From Arthrobacter sp. SLBN-122 (lineage in GTDB: Bacteria > Actinomycetota > Actinomycetes > Actinomycetales > Micrococcaceae): a stretch of 64,000 nucleotides of DNA. Below, in pieces: positions 1 through 10,373 of this stretch. A program made the translations under genes and the position numbers. The notes below the pieces were generated by a model. That model did no database searches. It was not told the DNA's origin and worked only from the letters and a program-made list of their open reading frames with translations. The DNA is taken from the NCBI RefSeq assembly GCF_006715165.1, contig NZ_VFMS01000001.1:3162001-3226000 (forward strand). Direction: 5' to 3'. Within the stretch, counting starts at the first letter, position 1, and each line of letters starts with the position of its first letter.

Positions 1-215
1 GGTATCCGGGTCCTTGGCTGGCGCCGTGTCAATGGCGGTGGCCAGCAGAAATCGCAGTACGCCCTCCGGGGGGTTTCTGGTGTTGGTTGCTACCAATTTT
101 ACGGCGGGGCTTCGGAAAAAGCGCCCGCCTGCCGGTCATTTGATTGTTCATCCATGGCCGCGTGGAGCCTGTCGTTCGCGGGCAGAGCGCACCCGGCGTG
201 ACACCATGGGACACG
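1..215. other. Leading non-coding stretch
   Basis: No convincing gene is visible before the start of the DUF6350 protein. Open frames here run on both strands but none has a recognisable product or ribosome binding site. It presumably holds the promoter for the first gene or the tail of an upstream transcript lying outside the window. Confidence 0.4.
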
Positions 216-1532
216 ATGAAACTGCGCGCTGACCAGACCGGAGACCGTGGCCTTCCCATGCCTTTGTGGCTGCAGGGCGGCCTTGAAACGGCGCAGGCAG
301 CCATCATTTCTGCCTTGGCGGTGGTGGCGCCTATCGTGGCTGTCTGGGCCACTGCCGGTTTCCAGAACGGGCAATTCGAGGCCCTGGCGCGGCTGGCCGG
401 CCAGTCCTGGCTCCTGGTCCACGGCGTGCCCCTGGAGCTGGCGGGAGCGGGGGCCGAAGCGGCCTCGCACGGGGGAACCGGTGTCCTGAGCCTGATTCCG
501 CTGGGCCTGACCCTGATTCCGTTCCTCCTGGCCTGGCGTGCAGGCCGACGGTTGGCCCGGGCCTCCTACACAGATCAGCTGTGGCAGGCGCTTTTGGGAT
601 CGTGGATGGTCTACGGGGCGTTCGGCGCTGCCACCGGATTCGTCTGCCGCAATGCCGACGTCATCATCAACCTTTGGTACGCGCTGCTGGTTCCGCTGGT
701 TCCGTATGGGCTCGGAATGGTGATTGGGGCCCGCAGGGAGGCAGGCTCCTGGAGCCGGCTCATCGGGGTCGACGCCGTGGACTGGATTTCGCGTACCAGC
801 CAGCATTCCCGCTGGGCGGGTTCGTACTTTGCATCGGCGGCGAAGGCAGGGTTCGTGGCGGTGATGTCTGCGCTTGCCCTGGCAGCAGGGCTGCTGGCTG
901 TTGACCTGTTCATCCACTGGAACCTTGTGGTGTCTGTCTATGAAGCGCTCGACGCCGGGCCGGTGGGAGGTGCCGCCCTCACCATCGCGCAGCTCGGCTT
1001 CCTGCCCAACCTTGTGGTCTTCGCGCTCGCCTGGACTTCCGGCGCCGGATTCGCCATGGGAGTGGGTTCCCAGGTGGGTCCACTGGGCACCGCCGTGGGG
1101 CCGCTTCCGTCCGTCCCCGTCCTGGCGGCCATCCCGTCGGGCCCGCTGGACTACGCCTTGGTGGCCATGATCGTCCCGGTGCTGGCCGGCGTCATGGCCG
1201 GCTGGTGGTTCCTGCGGGAGGGGGAAAACCATTTTGACGAGTGGCTGGCCATCAAGATCCACGCCCGCTGGTTCACCGCGGCTGTCTCCACCCTGGTGCT
1301 TGGCGTGCTCGCCGGCCTGGCCGCTGGCCTGCTGACCATGTGCCTGGCCTGGGTTGCCCGGGGCTCAGCCGGCGTGGGCCGCCTGACAGCCATCGGACCC
1401 GACCCGCTGTGGACGGGACTGTGGGTGGCTGCCGAGGTGGCTGCCGGCGTCGTGATTGGCTACGCGGCCGGACCCTGGCTGGAACGCGAGAAGACCGCGG
1501 CAGTGGAACACGACGCCGAGCTGGTTCACTAG
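216..1532 (+). CDS. DUF6350 family multi-pass membrane protein
   Basis: The product is about 438 residues and almost entirely hydrophobic, with roughly ten membrane segments separated by short polar loops. It fits the actinobacterial DUF6350 family, which is commonly encoded just before purN. No catalytic residues can be named and the function is unknown. The frame is open from 144, but the ATG at 216 (MKLRAD...) was chosen because a GGGA lies just upstream and the extra 24 residues are unlike a membrane protein start. It is separated from purN by a small minus-strand gene. The family call is from recalled context and composition. Confidence 0.75.
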   Translation: MKLRADQTGDRGLPMPLWLQGGLETAQAAIISALAVVAPIVAVWATAGFQNGQFEALARLAGQSWLLVHGVPLELAGAGAEAASHGGTGVLSLIPLGLTLIPFLLAWRAGRRLARASYTDQLWQALLGSWMVYGAFGAATGFVCRNADVIINLWYALLVPLVPYGLGMVIGARREAGSWSRLIGVDAVDWISRTSQHSRWAGSYFASAAKAGFVAVMSALALAAGLLAVDLFIHWNLVVSVYEALDAGPVGGAALTIAQLGFLPNLVVFALAWTSGAGFAMGVGSQVGPLGTAVGPLPSVPVLAAIPSGPLDYALVAMIVPVLAGVMAGWWFLREGENHFDEWLAIKIHARWFTAAVSTLVLGVLAGLAAGLLTMCLAWVARGSAGVGRLTAIGPDPLWTGLWVAAEVAAGVVIGYAAGPWLEREKTAAVEHDAELVH

Positions 1533-1546
1533 GGGTCAGTCCGGGG

Positions 1547-1978
1547 TCAGCGCACCTTGGTGGGCAGGACTTCCTGGAACTGCACCATGCATGCGTTGGT
1601 GGCCCGGTCCGTCAGGGCGCGGCCAAGGCAGGCCTGGTACTCGCGGACCTGGTCAAAGAGGACCACGGTGGTGGCAATCAGCAGCACCATGACAGCCGCA
1701 ACCACCAGGCCCGAGATGGTGCCGAAGAGAACCAGCTTGGATTCCTTCAGCCGGACTGCCCGCACCAGCAGGACAATTCCCAGGACCAGGCCCGCGGCAG
1801 TGAGCACCGTGGTCAGCCACAGGTAGCCCACATCCAGCTGGTACACAAAGAACGCGCCGAGCACCGAAACCACGAACATCCGGAACAGGGTATGGGTCTT
1901 GGCGAGGGACGCTTTTGCCGCCTCGCTGAGCGGTGCCCTGACCCGCTGTTGCCCGCTCCGGCCCGGTTCGCTGTTCAT
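1547..1978 (-). CDS. Conserved small actinobacterial membrane protein, unknown function
   Basis: The product is 143 residues. Three hydrophobic segments are visible (about residues 33-52, 57-75 and 82-107), after a basic, Ser/Ala-rich N-terminus and before a soluble tail with two cysteines (EYQACLGRAL, TNACMVQF). No enzymatic motif is seen. It is convergent with the DUF6350 gene (14 nt between stops) and divergent from purN, with only about 40 nt between the two start codons. I do not recognise a function. Confidence 0.7.
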   Translation of the reverse strand: MNSEPGRSGQQRVRAPLSEAAKASLAKTHTLFRMFVVSVLGAFFVYQLDVGYLWLTTVLTAAGLVLGIVLLVRAVRLKESKLVLFGTISGLVVAAVMVLLIATTVVLFDQVREYQACLGRALTDRATNACMVQFQEVLPTKVR

Positions 1979-2005
1979 GTTTTCCAGCGTACGCGAGCCT
2001 GCACC

Positions 2006-2011
2006 TAAGCT
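2006..2011 (+). promoter_or_regulatory. Putative -10 of purN, leaderless transcript
   Basis: TAAGCT lies exactly 6 nt before the purN ATG and no Shine-Dalgarno sequence is present. This is the geometry of a leaderless mRNA, common in Actinobacteria. No good -35 is seen. Confidence 0.5.
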
Positions 2012-2017
2012 GGACCA

Positions 2018-2599
2018 ATGCGTATCGTCGTCCTCGTTTCCGGCACCGGGTCCAATCTCCAGGCAGTTATCGACGCCGTCAAAGCCGGCGAACTGCCCGT
2101 GGAGATCGCGGCGGTGGGCGCGGACCGCGAAGGAACGTACGGCGTCGAACGGTCAGCTGCGGCCGGCATCCCCACGTTCGTGGTGGACTTCAAGGCCTAC
2201 CCGGACCGGGCAGACTGGAACGCCGCGCTGACCGAGGCCGTGGCCGCCTACAAACCTGACGTGGTGGTGTCCTCAGGGTTCATGCGGATCGTCAGCCCAA
2301 GTTTCATCGACGCCTTCAACGGCAGGTACCTGAACACGCACCCTGCGCTGCTGCCGGCATTTCCCGGTGCCCATGGCGTGCGGGATGCGATGGCGTACGG
2401 GGTGAAGGTCACGGGCTGCACCGTTCACTGGGCAGACGCAGGCGTGGACACGGGGCCCATCATTGCCCAGGAGGCCGTGGCCATCCAGGACGCGGACACC
2501 GAGGAATCCCTGCACGAGCGGATCAAGGTGGTGGAGCGCCGGCTCCTGGTCTCCACCCTGGCCGCCCTCGCCGCAGACCCCTCGTTCTCCACGCCCTAG
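2018..2599 (+). CDS. purN: Phosphoribosylglycinamide formyltransferase (GAR transformylase)
   Basis: PurN transfers the formyl group of 10-formyl-THF to GAR in step 3 of purine synthesis in the cytoplasm. The 193-residue product has the family start RIVVLVSGTGSNLQA (phosphate-binding loop, residues 2-16), the SSGFMRIVSPSF segment, the catalytic NTHPALLPAFPGAHGV region (Asn/His, around residues 106-121) and the downstream active-site Asp in HWADAGVDTGPI. Length is normal. The gene is very likely leaderless. It is normally paired with purH; here purH follows only after a minus-strand transporter. Confidence 0.97.
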   Translation: MRIVVLVSGTGSNLQAVIDAVKAGELPVEIAAVGADREGTYGVERSAAAGIPTFVVDFKAYPDRADWNAALTEAVAAYKPDVVVSSGFMRIVSPSFIDAFNGRYLNTHPALLPAFPGAHGVRDAMAYGVKVTGCTVHWADAGVDTGPIIAQEAVAIQDADTEESLHERIKVVERRLLVSTLAALAADPSFSTP

Positions 2600-2631
2600 C
2601 CCCCGGCCCTATGCGACGCGCATACTCCTTG

Positions 2632-2712
2632 TCGACGCGCGAATTCCTTCACGTACCTGAAATTTGGGGTGGGCAACGGAACCTGTCCGTCGAAACCGAA
2701 TAAGCGCGTCGA
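2632..2712. repeat. Spaced inverted repeat after purN
   Basis: TCGACGCGC at 2632-2640 is repeated inverted as GCGCGTCGA at 2704-2712, with partial similarity in the flanks. It lies between the convergent purN and MFS genes. The 63-nt loop is long for a terminator, so it could be a degenerate dispersed repeat. Confidence 0.4.
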
Positions 2713-2721
2713 ACTTACCCT

Positions 2722-4074
2722 TTACTGCAGGCGGCGCTGGCGGGTTTCGGGGGAGAAGAACGCCATCCACAGGACTGACGCCAGCACCAGGGCTCCGGCC
2801 AGCGCAAACGACGTGGCCAGTCCGAGCTCCGGCCAGAAGTAGTTTGCGAAGATCAGCGGCCCAAAGCCGGCGCCGAGGCGCGAGAACGTGGACGCCCAGC
2901 CGAACCCGGTGCCCCGCAGTTCGGTGGGATAGAGCTCGGAGACATACGCATAGAGCACCGGGATGGCCACCTGCACCACGAACCCGAACACCAGCAGCCA
3001 GAACACTGCTGCCGTGGGGATGTCCACCACGAACGCCACGATCACCAGGGTCAGCGCGGACAGCGGACCGGTGATGGCCAGGATCCATTTCCGGCCCACG
3101 CGCTCCACCAGAAGTGCCGCCACCACCACGCCAAGGAATCCGACGGCGGCCATGGAGGCTGTGGTGACGAATGCCTTGTACTCCGCGAAGCCCGCCCCGA
3201 TCAGGATGCGTGGCATCCATGTCAGGGACAGGTAGTACACCAGCAGGATGCTGAAGAACAGGGACCAGGCTGCGGCGGTGATCTTCCAGTTGAATTGCCA
3301 TACCGAGCGCAGCTGGGTCCAGGCGCTGCCGGCGGAGAGCCGCGGGACGTCCCTGGCATCGGGAAGGCTGTAAGCGCGTGGTTCCGCACCGGTTGCTTCC
3401 ACCAGTCCGTCGATGATGCGGGCTGCTTCCTCTCGCCGGCCCTTTCGTATGAGGAACAGCGGGGATTCGGGCACGCTGCGCCGGACCCAGAAGACCAGCA
3501 GGGCGGGCAGGACCATCACCAGCATGGTTAGGCGCCAGTCACCGTAGAGGGCCACCAGTCCGGCGGAAACAAAGCCTGCCAGGGCAGCGCCGATGGGCCA
3601 CCAGCCATCCATGGCCGTCAGCACCTTGCCGCGCTGCTTCCGCGGCGTGAACTCACCCACCAGGGCATAGTCCACGGGTATACAGCCACCCAGGCCGAAC
3701 CCTGCCATGAACCGGAAAACGCAGAACCAGGCGAAGTCCGGGGCGAACGCGCCAAACACGGTGAACACGGAGAACAGCAGGAGGGTGGCCGTGAAGGCCT
3801 TCTTGCGTCCCACGGTGTCCGCGATGGTTCCCCAGATGAAGGCGCCCAGCGCCATGCCAATGAGGTTGGCCGTGCCAACCCAGGCCGCCTCCCCTGCGGA
3901 GAGCGACCAGTGCTTGGACAGCAGTGGAATCAGGATGCCGTTCAGGGTCACATCCCAGGCATCGAACATGAAGCCGAGGCCCCCGATCAGGAAGATCCTG
4001 CCCTGGACTTTCCATCGCCAGGGCAGTTCCTGGACCACCTGTTCGCCGCTGGGCACAGTGGTGTAAGTATTCAT
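2722..4074 (-). CDS. MFS transporter, metabolite:H+ symporter type
   Basis: The product is 450 residues with twelve predicted membrane segments. MFS signatures are visible: GTIADTVGRKKAF in the loop after TM2, FRFMAGFGLGGCIPVDYALVGEF (TM4-5), a PESPLFLIRKGRREEA stretch after TM6, and VERVGRKWILA after TM8. The PESP motif and cytoplasmic loop resemble sugar/aromatic-acid porters, but the substrate cannot be read. The start ATG has a good AGGAGG upstream. The gene is inserted in minus orientation between purN and purH, and shares a 143-bp divergent intergenic region with purH. Confidence 0.85.
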   Translation of the reverse strand: MNTYTTVPSGEQVVQELPWRWKVQGRIFLIGGLGFMFDAWDVTLNGILIPLLSKHWSLSAGEAAWVGTANLIGMALGAFIWGTIADTVGRKKAFTATLLLFSVFTVFGAFAPDFAWFCVFRFMAGFGLGGCIPVDYALVGEFTPRKQRGKVLTAMDGWWPIGAALAGFVSAGLVALYGDWRLTMLVMVLPALLVFWVRRSVPESPLFLIRKGRREEAARIIDGLVEATGAEPRAYSLPDARDVPRLSAGSAWTQLRSVWQFNWKITAAAWSLFFSILLVYYLSLTWMPRILIGAGFAEYKAFVTTASMAAVGFLGVVVAALLVERVGRKWILAITGPLSALTLVIVAFVVDIPTAAVFWLLVFGFVVQVAIPVLYAYVSELYPTELRGTGFGWASTFSRLGAGFGPLIFANYFWPELGLATSFALAGALVLASVLWMAFFSPETRQRRLQ

Positions 4075-4217
4075 CGCCGCCTCCTGTCCAAAACTTTAGC
4101 CCGGCCCCACCCCGTTCACACTCCGGGGGCCACGCCGGGCAACCGCGCCCTTCGCGATAAACTGGCCCTATCCCCACCAACCGCGGCCTTGTACCGCGAG
4201 ATAAGACGGAGACATTT

Positions 4218-5903
4218 GTGAGCTTCACGCAGCATGAGCGCGTATCCATTGACCGTGTACCCATCCGCCGGGCCCTGATCTCGGTTTACGACAAAACCGG
4301 TCTGGAGGAGCTCGCCCAGGGCCTGCACGCAGCGGGCGTGAAGCTCGTTTCCACCGGGTCCACGGCCAAGAAGATCGCCGCCGCCGGCATCCCCGTGCAA
4401 GAGGTGGAAGAGGTCACCGGTTCACCCGAGATGCTGGATGGCCGCGTGAAAACGCTCCACCCGCGCGTGCACGGCGGCATCCTGGCGGACCGGCGCGTCC
4501 CGGCCCACATGGAAACCCTTGCCAGCATGGACATCGAAGCCTTCGACCTGGTGGTGGTGAACCTTTACCCGTTCGTGGAGACCGTCAAGTCCGGTGCCGC
4601 GCAGGACGATGTCGTGGAACAGATCGACATTGGAGGCCCTGCCATGGTGCGGTCGGCCGCCAAGAACCATGCCGCCGTCGCCATTGTGGTGGACCCGTCC
4701 TTCTACGGCCAGGTGGTGGAAGCTGCCGCCGCAGGCGGCTTCGACCTTAAGACCCGCCGGCGCCTTGCCGCCAGGGCCTTCGCGCACACTGCTGCCTACG
4801 ACAATGCCGTGGCCACCTGGACTGCCAGCCAGTTCCTGGATGAGGACGGCGACGGCGTCATCGATTGGCCCGCCTACGCCGGCCTGTCCCTGGAACGTTC
4901 GGAAGTCCTGCGCTACGGCGAGAACCCGCACCAGCAGGCTGCGCTGTATGTGGACAAGGCCGCGCCGATGGGCATCGCCCAGGCGGACCAGCTGCACGGC
5001 AAGGCCATGAGCTACAACAACTTCGTGGACGCCGATGCCGCCCTGCGGGCTGCCTATGACTTCAGCGAACCCGCCGTCGCCATCATCAAGCACGCCAACC
5101 CCTGCGGTGTGGCGGTTGGCTCCAAGGATGCCGCGGACCCCATCGCCGATGCCCACGCCAAGGCGCACGCCTGCGATCCCGTCTCCGCGTTTGGTGGCGT
5201 CATCGCCGCAAACCGCACCGTCACCGCCGGCATGGCCAACACGGTCAAGGACATCTTCACCGAGGTTGTCATCGCCCCCGGTTTCGAACCTGAAGCCGTG
5301 GAGATCCTCTCCAAGAAAAAGAACATCCGCCTTCTCGCCCTCCCCGAGGGCTACGGCCGCTACCCCACGGAGTTCCGCCAGGTTTCCGGCGGCATGCTGG
5401 TCCAGGTTGCGGACAAGGTGGACGCCGACGGCGACGACCCCGCCAACTGGACCCTGGCTGCCGGCGAGGCCGCAGACGAGAAGACCCTCGCGGACCTCGC
5501 TTTCGCCTGGACCGCCTGCCGGGCCGCCAAGTCCAACGCCATCCTCCTCGCCCAGGACGGCGCGGCGGTGGGTATTGGCATGGGCCAGGTCAACCGCCTC
5601 GATTCCTGCCGGCTGGCTGTGGAGCGGGCCAACACGCTGGGCGTCACGGTGGAGTCCGACGTCGAAGGCGCCGGCGGTGCGTCCAACGCCAGCGGTGCCG
5701 GCGCACCCCAGCGTGCCCGCGGTGCCGTAGCAGCTTCCGACGCGTTCTTCCCGTTCGCCGACGGCCTGCAGATCCTGATCGACGCCGGTGTCCGCGCCGT
5801 GGTGCAGCCCGGCGGATCCGTCCGCGACGAAGAAGTGATCGCGGCAGCCAACGCGGCCGGCATCACCATGTACTTCACCGGAGCGCGGCACTTCTTCCAC
5901 TAA
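4218..5903 (+). CDS. purH: Bifunctional AICAR transformylase / IMP cyclohydrolase
   Basis: PurH carries out the last two steps of IMP synthesis: formylation of AICAR with 10-formyl-THF, then ring closure. The 561-residue product has the MGS-like cyclohydrolase domain first ([45 protein letters not shown]) and the transformylase domain after about residue 220 ([59 protein letters not shown]). It starts with GTG, with GGAG 7-10 nt upstream. A Gly/Ala/Ser-rich stretch at about residues 483-500, just before ASDAFFPF, looks like a lineage-specific insertion. Confidence 0.97.
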   Translation: MSFTQHERVSIDRVPIRRALISVYDKTGLEELAQGLHAAGVKLVSTGSTAKKIAAAGIPVQEVEEVTGSPEMLDGRVKTLHPRVHGGILADRRVPAHMETLASMDIEAFDLVVVNLYPFVETVKSGAAQDDVVEQIDIGGPAMVRSAAKNHAAVAIVVDPSFYGQVVEAAAAGGFDLKTRRRLAARAFAHTAAYDNAVATWTASQFLDEDGDGVIDWPAYAGLSLERSEVLRYGENPHQQAALYVDKAAPMGIAQADQLHGKAMSYNNFVDADAALRAAYDFSEPAVAIIKHANPCGVAVGSKDAADPIADAHAKAHACDPVSAFGGVIAANRTVTAGMANTVKDIFTEVVIAPGFEPEAVEILSKKKNIRLLALPEGYGRYPTEFRQVSGGMLVQVADKVDADGDDPANWTLAAGEAADEKTLADLAFAWTACRAAKSNAILLAQDGAAVGIGMGQVNRLDSCRLAVERANTLGVTVESDVEGAGGASNASGAGAPQRARGAVAASDAFFPFADGLQILIDAGVRAVVQPGGSVRDEEVIAAANAAGITMYFTGARHFFH

Positions 5904-5947
5904 TCCCCACCGCCGCCCTCACCTCGTCGGCGCGCGGCCCACCCACC

Positions 5948-6009
5948 CATCGATTGCTCCGTAGATGTCGTTTTCCGGAGCGAAAAGGACATCTACGGAG
6001 CAATCGATG
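5948..6009. repeat. Long near-perfect palindrome, family copy 1
   Basis: The arms 5948-5969 and 5988-6009 (22 nt) are exact inverse complements. After one G/G mismatch, a further 5-bp pairing (TTTTC/GAAAA) follows, leaving a 6-nt loop. The core GTAGATGtCGTTTT recurs in the palindrome at 30342-30403, and TTGCTCC recurs at 45520-45526. It lies downstream of purH, just before a second, GC-rich hairpin. Confidence 0.85.
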
Positions 6010-6018
6010 AAGTAGAAC

Positions 6019-6066
6019 CAACGACGGCGCCCGCCCCCTTCGAAAGGGGACGGGCGCCGTCGTCGT
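6019..6066. terminator. Strong GC-rich hairpin between convergent genes
   Basis: ACGACGGCGCCCG (6021-6033) pairs with CGGGCGCCGTCGT (6051-6063), and CCCCTT pairs with AAGGGG inside. It lies between purH and the minus-strand genes, and probably ends transcription from both sides. There is no clear U-tract. Confidence 0.65.
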
Positions 6067-6075
6067 TGTGCCGGG

Positions 6076-6249
6076 TTAGTCCTGGTCATCTGGAGGCGGG
6101 CCGGGCTCCGGAAGCTGAATTTCCCTGGGCTTGGCCTCTGCCATCCGCTGCCTGGTCCAGTACTCGAGGACCTCCTCGTGGGTCTGGGTCAGGTCCACGT
6201 GGCTGACAGGGTCCTCGTCGTGGTTGGGTTCCTTAGGATTTTGCTGCAC
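6076..6249 (-). CDS. Candidate small acidic protein overlapping the protease end
   Basis: This short frame encodes about 57 residues, with a central segment of ordinary protein character (VDLTQTHEEVLEYWTRQRM, then a Pro/Asp-rich tail ending PPPDDQD). A GTG at 6247-6249 would start it 17 nt inside the end of the protease gene, suggesting translational coupling, but no Shine-Dalgarno sequence is seen. The composition (acidic helix, Pro-rich tail) and codon use look coding. An internal ATG at 6144 would leave only 22 residues. I do not recognise a family. Confidence 0.45.
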   Translation of the reverse strand: MQQNPKEPNHDEDPVSHVDLTQTHEEVLEYWTRQRMAEAKPREIQLPEPGPPPDDQD

Positions 6250-7222
6250 TGGCGTAGGTGGACTGGATGACGGAGCCCCAGTAAGGGCCGTACATCACGG
6301 CGGAACGGTTGTAGCCATAGCTGTTGATGGAGTTCTGCACTCCGGCAGCCCCGGTGGAGGAGCTCGTCTGGATGAACCACGGGCCGCCTGAGGAACCGCC
6401 CGTCATGTCGCAGGGGATGCCCTGGGTGTTGAACTGCGGGTTGTTGGGATCGTTGCTTGCCTTGCCGGTGCAGCTCTTCAGGGTCTCGCCGTTGAAAGGT
6501 GCAGCGGCGGGGTAGCCATAGGACTTGTAGGTCAGGCCGCGAGCCTGGTTGAAGGCGACGCCGGACCCGCCAACGACGGACGTCAGGGCCTGGTTCTTCG
6601 CGTTGCGGTTCAGCACGGCGAAGCCGGTGTCGTAGGTCATGTCGCCGTTGGAGACCCACTGGCTCGGAGCGTACAGGGCCCGCGCAGACCACTTGCCATA
6701 GGGCGCCGCGCCGTTCTCATAGGCAGGAACAAAGATGAAGTTGGTGGCGTACGCGCCGGGGCCTTCGTTCACGCAGTGTCCTGCGGTGGCTACCGTGCTG
6801 CCGTTGGTGGAGGAGACGGCGTTGCCTGAGCAGACGTAATTTGAGCCAGCCAGGGTGAAGAACACCTTGCCGATGTGGCTGACCGGCTGCTCGCTCTGGG
6901 CCGTGGCAGTTGTGGTCCCCGTGCCCTTGGTGCCCTTGGTGGAGGACGGTTTGCCTTTCTCCACGAGCACAGCGCTGGAACGGTTGCCGCGTTCGAGCGC
7001 CTTGCCCGCGAGTGCGTCGCCCGGGAGGGCGCTCTGCATCCGCTCGGGCGTCCAGTAGTCAGCCGCGCCGGCGGCGTTCAGGACAGCACTGGTCACGGAG
7101 GGGTTTTTGCCGTCGTCCGCCGCTGCAGGCGCAGCCGTGGCAGCACCCGCGCCGGTGAGAGCCAGAACGGTGGCTGCGGAGAGGCTCAGGAGGGCGGAAG
7201 CCAGAGACCTTGTGCTTGTCAT
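6233..7222 (-). CDS. Secreted trypsin-like serine protease
   Basis: The product is 329 residues, with a signal peptide (MTSTRSLASALLSLSAATV..., Ala-rich cleavage region near residues 30-35). The catalytic triad is visible: His in ATAGHCVNEGPG, Asp in DMTYDTGFAVLN, and Ser in MTGGSSGGPW. The pattern fits chymotrypsin-fold extracellular endopeptidases such as the V8/glutamyl-endopeptidase type; a propeptide of about 90 residues seems to precede the catalytic domain. The open frame extends to 7561, but the ATG at 7222 has AGGA upstream and a proper signal peptide, so it was preferred. The gene is divergent from icd. Confidence 0.9.
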   Translation of the reverse strand: MTSTRSLASALLSLSAATVLALTGAGAATAAPAAADDGKNPSVTSAVLNAAGAADYWTPERMQSALPGDALAGKALERGNRSSAVLVEKGKPSSTKGTKGTGTTTATAQSEQPVSHIGKVFFTLAGSNYVCSGNAVSSTNGSTVATAGHCVNEGPGAYATNFIFVPAYENGAAPYGKWSARALYAPSQWVSNGDMTYDTGFAVLNRNAKNQALTSVVGGSGVAFNQARGLTYKSYGYPAAAPFNGETLKSCTGKASNDPNNPQFNTQGIPCDMTGGSSGGPWFIQTSSSTGAAGVQNSINSYGYNRSAVMYGPYWGSVIQSTYASAAKS

Positions 7223-7278
7223 TGTTGTCCTGTCTGAACGGGGAAAAAGGCCTGGTAAGGCCAAGTGTGACCCTGCGA

Positions 7279-7307
7279 ATTTATCTCTTTCATGACAGGT
7301 TTGTAAA
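7279..7307 (-). promoter_or_regulatory. Candidate promoter of the secreted protease
   Basis: On the minus strand, TTTACA (7302-7307) and ATAAAT (7279-7284) are separated by exactly 17 bp, about 57 nt upstream of the protease ATG. Both boxes match the sigma-70-type consensus well for a GC-rich genome. The rest of 7223-7553 is A/T-richer than average and must also carry the icd promoter, which I could not place. Confidence 0.55.
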
Positions 7308-7553
7308 TAGTAGTGACGTATCATGTATGGCTGCGCGGCCGGGGGAGGCGGCCCTGTGCGGGGGACGCCCAGGTGCCCTGTGCACCTCGGTTCCTGCCGC
7401 CGTCGCCCGTTCTCCATCGCTGTAATCCTGCGCACCGCAGGGGTAACGCTGGGACTCCGGTACGGTTCAAGGCGGCGTCCTCGGGTAAGTTGTACATGGT
7501 GAAATAGACCGAATTTTTCACAACCAAGCCGACCCACAGGGAGACGCCCGCGC

Positions 7554-9773
<2,220 letters not shown>

Positions 9774-9799
9774 GGCGGCGGCTGCTGCGGCAGCTGCGA

Positions 9800-9847
9800 A
9801 AAAGAGGTGGTGCTCCGGATTGCTCCGGAGCACTGCCTCTTTTCTAT
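9800..9847. terminator. Bidirectional intrinsic terminator after icd
   Basis: AAAAGAGG..GTGCTCCGG (9800-9818) pairs with CCGGAGCAC..CCTCTTTT (9825-9843). A T-run follows on the plus strand and an A-run precedes the stem, so the structure can end icd and the opposing lipoprotein gene. Confidence 0.85.
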
Positions 9848-9863
9848 ACGCTTTGTGCCGGGG

Positions 9864-10373
9864 CTAGTCCTTGCCCTTGCCCTTGTCGCCGTTGTTGTTC
9901 TTGCCGGTGTCGGCACCGTTTCCCCCCGCGTTGCCCTGGGCGGGCGCGGGCGCGGGGGCTGGCTGGGGTGCGGGCACCTCGGCGGTGGGGGAGGGACTTT
10001 GAGATGCCTGGCCGGTCCGGGCATCCTCGGCGGCTTTTGCTGCCGCCTGCTGCGCGTCAACGGCTTCCTTGAGGTCCGCACGGACAGCGGTGGCCACGGT
10101 GGTGATGCTCCGGCGCCGCTCCTCGGACACCTGGCCCTTTGCCTGAAGCGCCGAGAGGTCCGCCTCAAGACCCTCCAGCGCCTTCAGTGCCGTTGCCGGC
10201 TCATTTTGGGACGACGCCTGGGTCACTTCCAGCACCCGCGCCTGGAGTTGTGCCGCTGCCTCGCGCTTCAGGCCGCTCCCTGGTCCGGCACACGCGCTGA
10301 GCAAACCCGCCGCCAGGAGGGTCGCCGAGCAGGCCAGGACCATCCGCCCGCGCCTGGCATACCGCAGGGTCAC
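9864..10373 (-). CDS. Lipoprotein with Pro/Ala-rich tail, co-transcribed with kinase
   Basis: The product is 169 residues. A basic N-terminus and hydrophobic segment end in a lipobox (GLLSAC, Cys at about residue 28). A helical, charged domain (about residues 35-110, likely coiled coil: QARVLEVTQ..., LEADLSALQAKGQVSEERR) follows, then a disordered tail of Pro, Ala, Gln and a Lys/Asp/Gly end. Its ATG overlaps the kinase stop by 4 nt (ATGA), so the two are translationally coupled. No enzyme motif is seen. It may act as a cell-surface sensor or partner of the kinase; that is inference. Confidence 0.75.
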   Translation of the reverse strand: MTLRYARRGRMVLACSATLLAAGLLSACAGPGSGLKREAAAQLQARVLEVTQASSQNEPATALKALEGLEADLSALQAKGQVSEERRRSITTVATAVRADLKEAVDAQQAAAKAAEDARTGQASQSPSPTAEVPAPQPAPAPAPAQGNAGGNGADTGKNNNGDKGKGKD

